The notes under the pieces: model-generated
Told to the model about the DNA's origin: nothing
Seen by the model: only the letters and a program-made list of their open reading frames with translations
Database searches by the model: none
Position numbers and translations under genes: made by a program
Assembly (NCBI RefSeq): GCF_039536765.1
Contig: NZ_BAAAZF010000001.1
Span: forward strand, 124,001-188,000
Direction: 5' to 3'
Length of the DNA: 64,000 nt
Source of the DNA: Parerythrobacter jejuensis
GTDB taxonomy: Bacteria > Pseudomonadota > Alphaproteobacteria > Sphingomonadales > Sphingomonadaceae
Shown here: one piece after another, positions 62,885 to 64,000 of the stretch
Position numbering within the stretch: the first letter of the stretch is position 1
Layout: the number at the start of each line of letters is the position of its first letter

Positions 62885-63568
62885 GTGAGCGAGACCGAAA
62901 ATCGCGCACGTCATGTCGCGATCATCATGGACGGGAACGGGCGCTGGGCGAAGCGCAAGCACCTGCCGCGTGCAATGGGGCATCGTCAGGGCGTCGAAGC
63001 GGTGCGCAAACTGGTTCGCAGTGTTGAACCGATGGGCCTGGACTGCCTGACACTTTACGCCTTCTCGTCGGAGAACTGGAAGCGACCCGACGAGGAAGTC
63101 GATGACCTGATGAATCTGATGCGCAAGTTCATCAAATCAGACTTGCCAGAGTTTATCGCCAACGACGTCAAACTCCACATTATCGGCGACTGGCGTGGAT
63201 TGGCGCCGGATATCGTCGCAATGCTGGAAGATGCGCTCGAGCAGACTGCAAAGGGCGCACGGACTCTTGCCGTGGCGCTCAATTACGGCGGCCAGAGCGA
63301 GCTGGTGCACGCCGCAAAGCTGGCGGCACAGGGTGGAGAGATCACCGAAGAATCGATCGAGGCGAATCTGTTTACGGCTGGTCTGCCCCCGCTGGACCTG
63401 CTGATCCGCACCAGTGGCGAAGTGCGCTTGTCCAATTTCCTGTTGTGGCAATGTGCCTATGCGGAAATGCTGTTTGTCGATACGCTATGGCCTGATTTTA
63501 CTCCGGAGCATCTGCAACAGGCGCTCGACAATTTTGCCAGCCGGGAGAGGCGCTATGGCGGACGTTGA
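62885..63568 (+). CDS. uppS: Isoprenyl (undecaprenyl) diphosphate synthase
   Basis: A 227-residue cis-prenyltransferase making the C55 carrier for cell-wall synthesis. The IIMDGNGRWAKRK motif contains the catalytic Asp, and LLIRTSGEVRLSNFLLWQCAYAE (in part) holds the second conserved region. The GTG at 62885 is preceded by GGGGGAG at good spacing; a TTG at 62864 is unlikely. cdsA starts 14 bases before its stop. Confidence 0.96.
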   Translation: MSETENRARHVAIIMDGNGRWAKRKHLPRAMGHRQGVEAVRKLVRSVEPMGLDCLTLYAFSSENWKRPDEEVDDLMNLMRKFIKSDLPEFIANDVKLHIIGDWRGLAPDIVAMLEDALEQTAKGARTLAVALNYGGQSELVHAAKLAAQGGEITEESIEANLFTAGLPPLDLLIRTSGEVRLSNFLLWQCAYAEMLFVDTLWPDFTPEHLQQALDNFASRERRYGGR

Positions 63569-64000
63569 GACCATTTTAGCCCCGAAAAAGTCGGATTTGC
63601 CGGTGCGGATAGTCTCTGCAGTGGTCATGCTAGCAATCCTCGGGGTTGCGCTCTGGCTCAACAATCCCGTCAAGATGTGGCTGATCGTTATTGTTGCCCT
63701 TGTTTGCTTTGTCGAATTTGTACTGCTGGTGACAAAGGCGACCCAGAATGTGCCGTTCCGGCTCGCAGGGATTCTCGCAGGTGCCGTCTATATCGGGTTG
63801 GCGGGAGTCACGATGGTCAACCTGCAGCTGCAAGCCTTCGGTGCAGCTATCGGCGCGGTCGTATTCACCGATGTGTTCGCCTATTTCACGGGCCGAGCAA
63901 TCGGAGGCCCCAAGATTGCACCCAGTATCAGCCCGTCCAAGACCTGGGCAGGCCTGATCGGAGGCATGATCGGCGCGGCCCTGTTTATGGTTTGCCTGGG
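63555..64000 (+). CDS. cdsA: Phosphatidate cytidylyltransferase, partial
   Basis: The first 148 codons of CdsA, which makes CDP-diacylglycerol for phospholipids. Several hydrophobic spans and the FTDVFAYFTGRAIGG and SPSKTWAG stretches (start of the family signature) are present; the C-terminus is beyond the window. GGGAGAGG precedes the ATG at 63555, inside uppS. Confidence 0.93.
   Translation, partial: MADVETILAPKKSDLPVRIVSAVVMLAILGVALWLNNPVKMWLIVIVALVCFVEFVLLVTKATQNVPFRLAGILAGAVYIGLAGVTMVNLQLQAFGAAIGAVVFTDVFAYFTGRAIGGPKIAPSISPSKTWAGLIGGMIGAALFMVCL

Noticed and set aside
1..64000. CRISPR arrays, insertion sequences and integrases
   Set aside because: Reading through the window I saw no regularly spaced repeats, transposase or recombinase genes.

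Overview
The window looks like a chromosomal stretch of an alphaproteobacterium of the order Sphingomonadales, most likely an Erythrobacteraceae-type marine or aquatic bacterium. The reasons are the TonB-dependent receptors paired with sugar genes, the alphaproteobacterial LexA box (GTTC-N7-GTTC), the NDUFS4-type complex I protein, and the housekeeping gene order (rpsB-tsf-pyrH-frr-uppS-cdsA, yajC-secD-secF, dnaX-ybaB-lon-hup, psd-pssA). This assignment is inferred from gene content only.

Layout. 1-3240 (minus) holds a two-gene operon: a protein resembling XaxA of the xenorhabdolysin pore-forming toxins, and a large unknown partner that runs off the left edge. 3559-16033 is a beta-glucan (laminarin-type) utilisation locus: a flavin-dependent halogenase facing a TonB receptor, then a GH16 endoglucanase lipoprotein, a LacI regulator, an MFS permease, a GH3 beta-glucosidase lipoprotein and a sodium/solute symporter. 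16280-16846 is a phage-tail-collar (Mdp-type) gene. 16943-21569 (minus) is a lasso-peptide operon: HprK-like kinase, sulfotransferase, PqqD-like B1, transglutaminase-like B2 protease and asparagine-synthetase-like cyclase, ending in a 55-codon precursor gene with a GTG start. A tRNA-Pro lies just upstream.

21953-46754 is mostly housekeeping: Sec accessory proteins, a glycosyltransferase, an XRE/S24 regulator, UDG, ABC-F, an amidohydrolase, a SIMPL protein, PepSY plus a PhoP/PhoQ-like pair, chorismate mutase, a polyprenyl synthase, HrpB, an NDUFS4-like protein, 4.5S RNA, DnaX, EbfC, Lon, HU, a lipoprotein, an RlmB-like methylase and tRNA-Tyr. 46769-56203 is a second sugar locus: GH42 galactosidase, Gfo/Idh dehydrogenase, aldo-keto reductase, TauD/CAS-like oxygenase, symporter and TonB receptor. 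It is followed by a KAS III enzyme, phosphatidylethanolamine synthesis (psd, pssA), a small membrane protein behind an SOS-type promoter, and the rpsB to cdsA operon, which runs off the right edge.

How the parts fit. The two sugar loci carry nearly identical 18-bp perfect palindromes upstream of their TonB receptors, and a one-mismatch copy of the core precedes the first symporter, so one LacI-type regulator may control both. The lasso operon is translationally coupled throughout. Its precursor has the paeninodin-type leader spacing, a predicted 17-residue core with a possible Thr1-Glu9 ring and a C-terminal Ser, the residue that the linked kinase family phosphorylates. The extra sulfotransferase suggests a second modification. 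The lasso operon, the SOS-controlled small membrane protein and the XaxA-like operon are the parts most worth testing.
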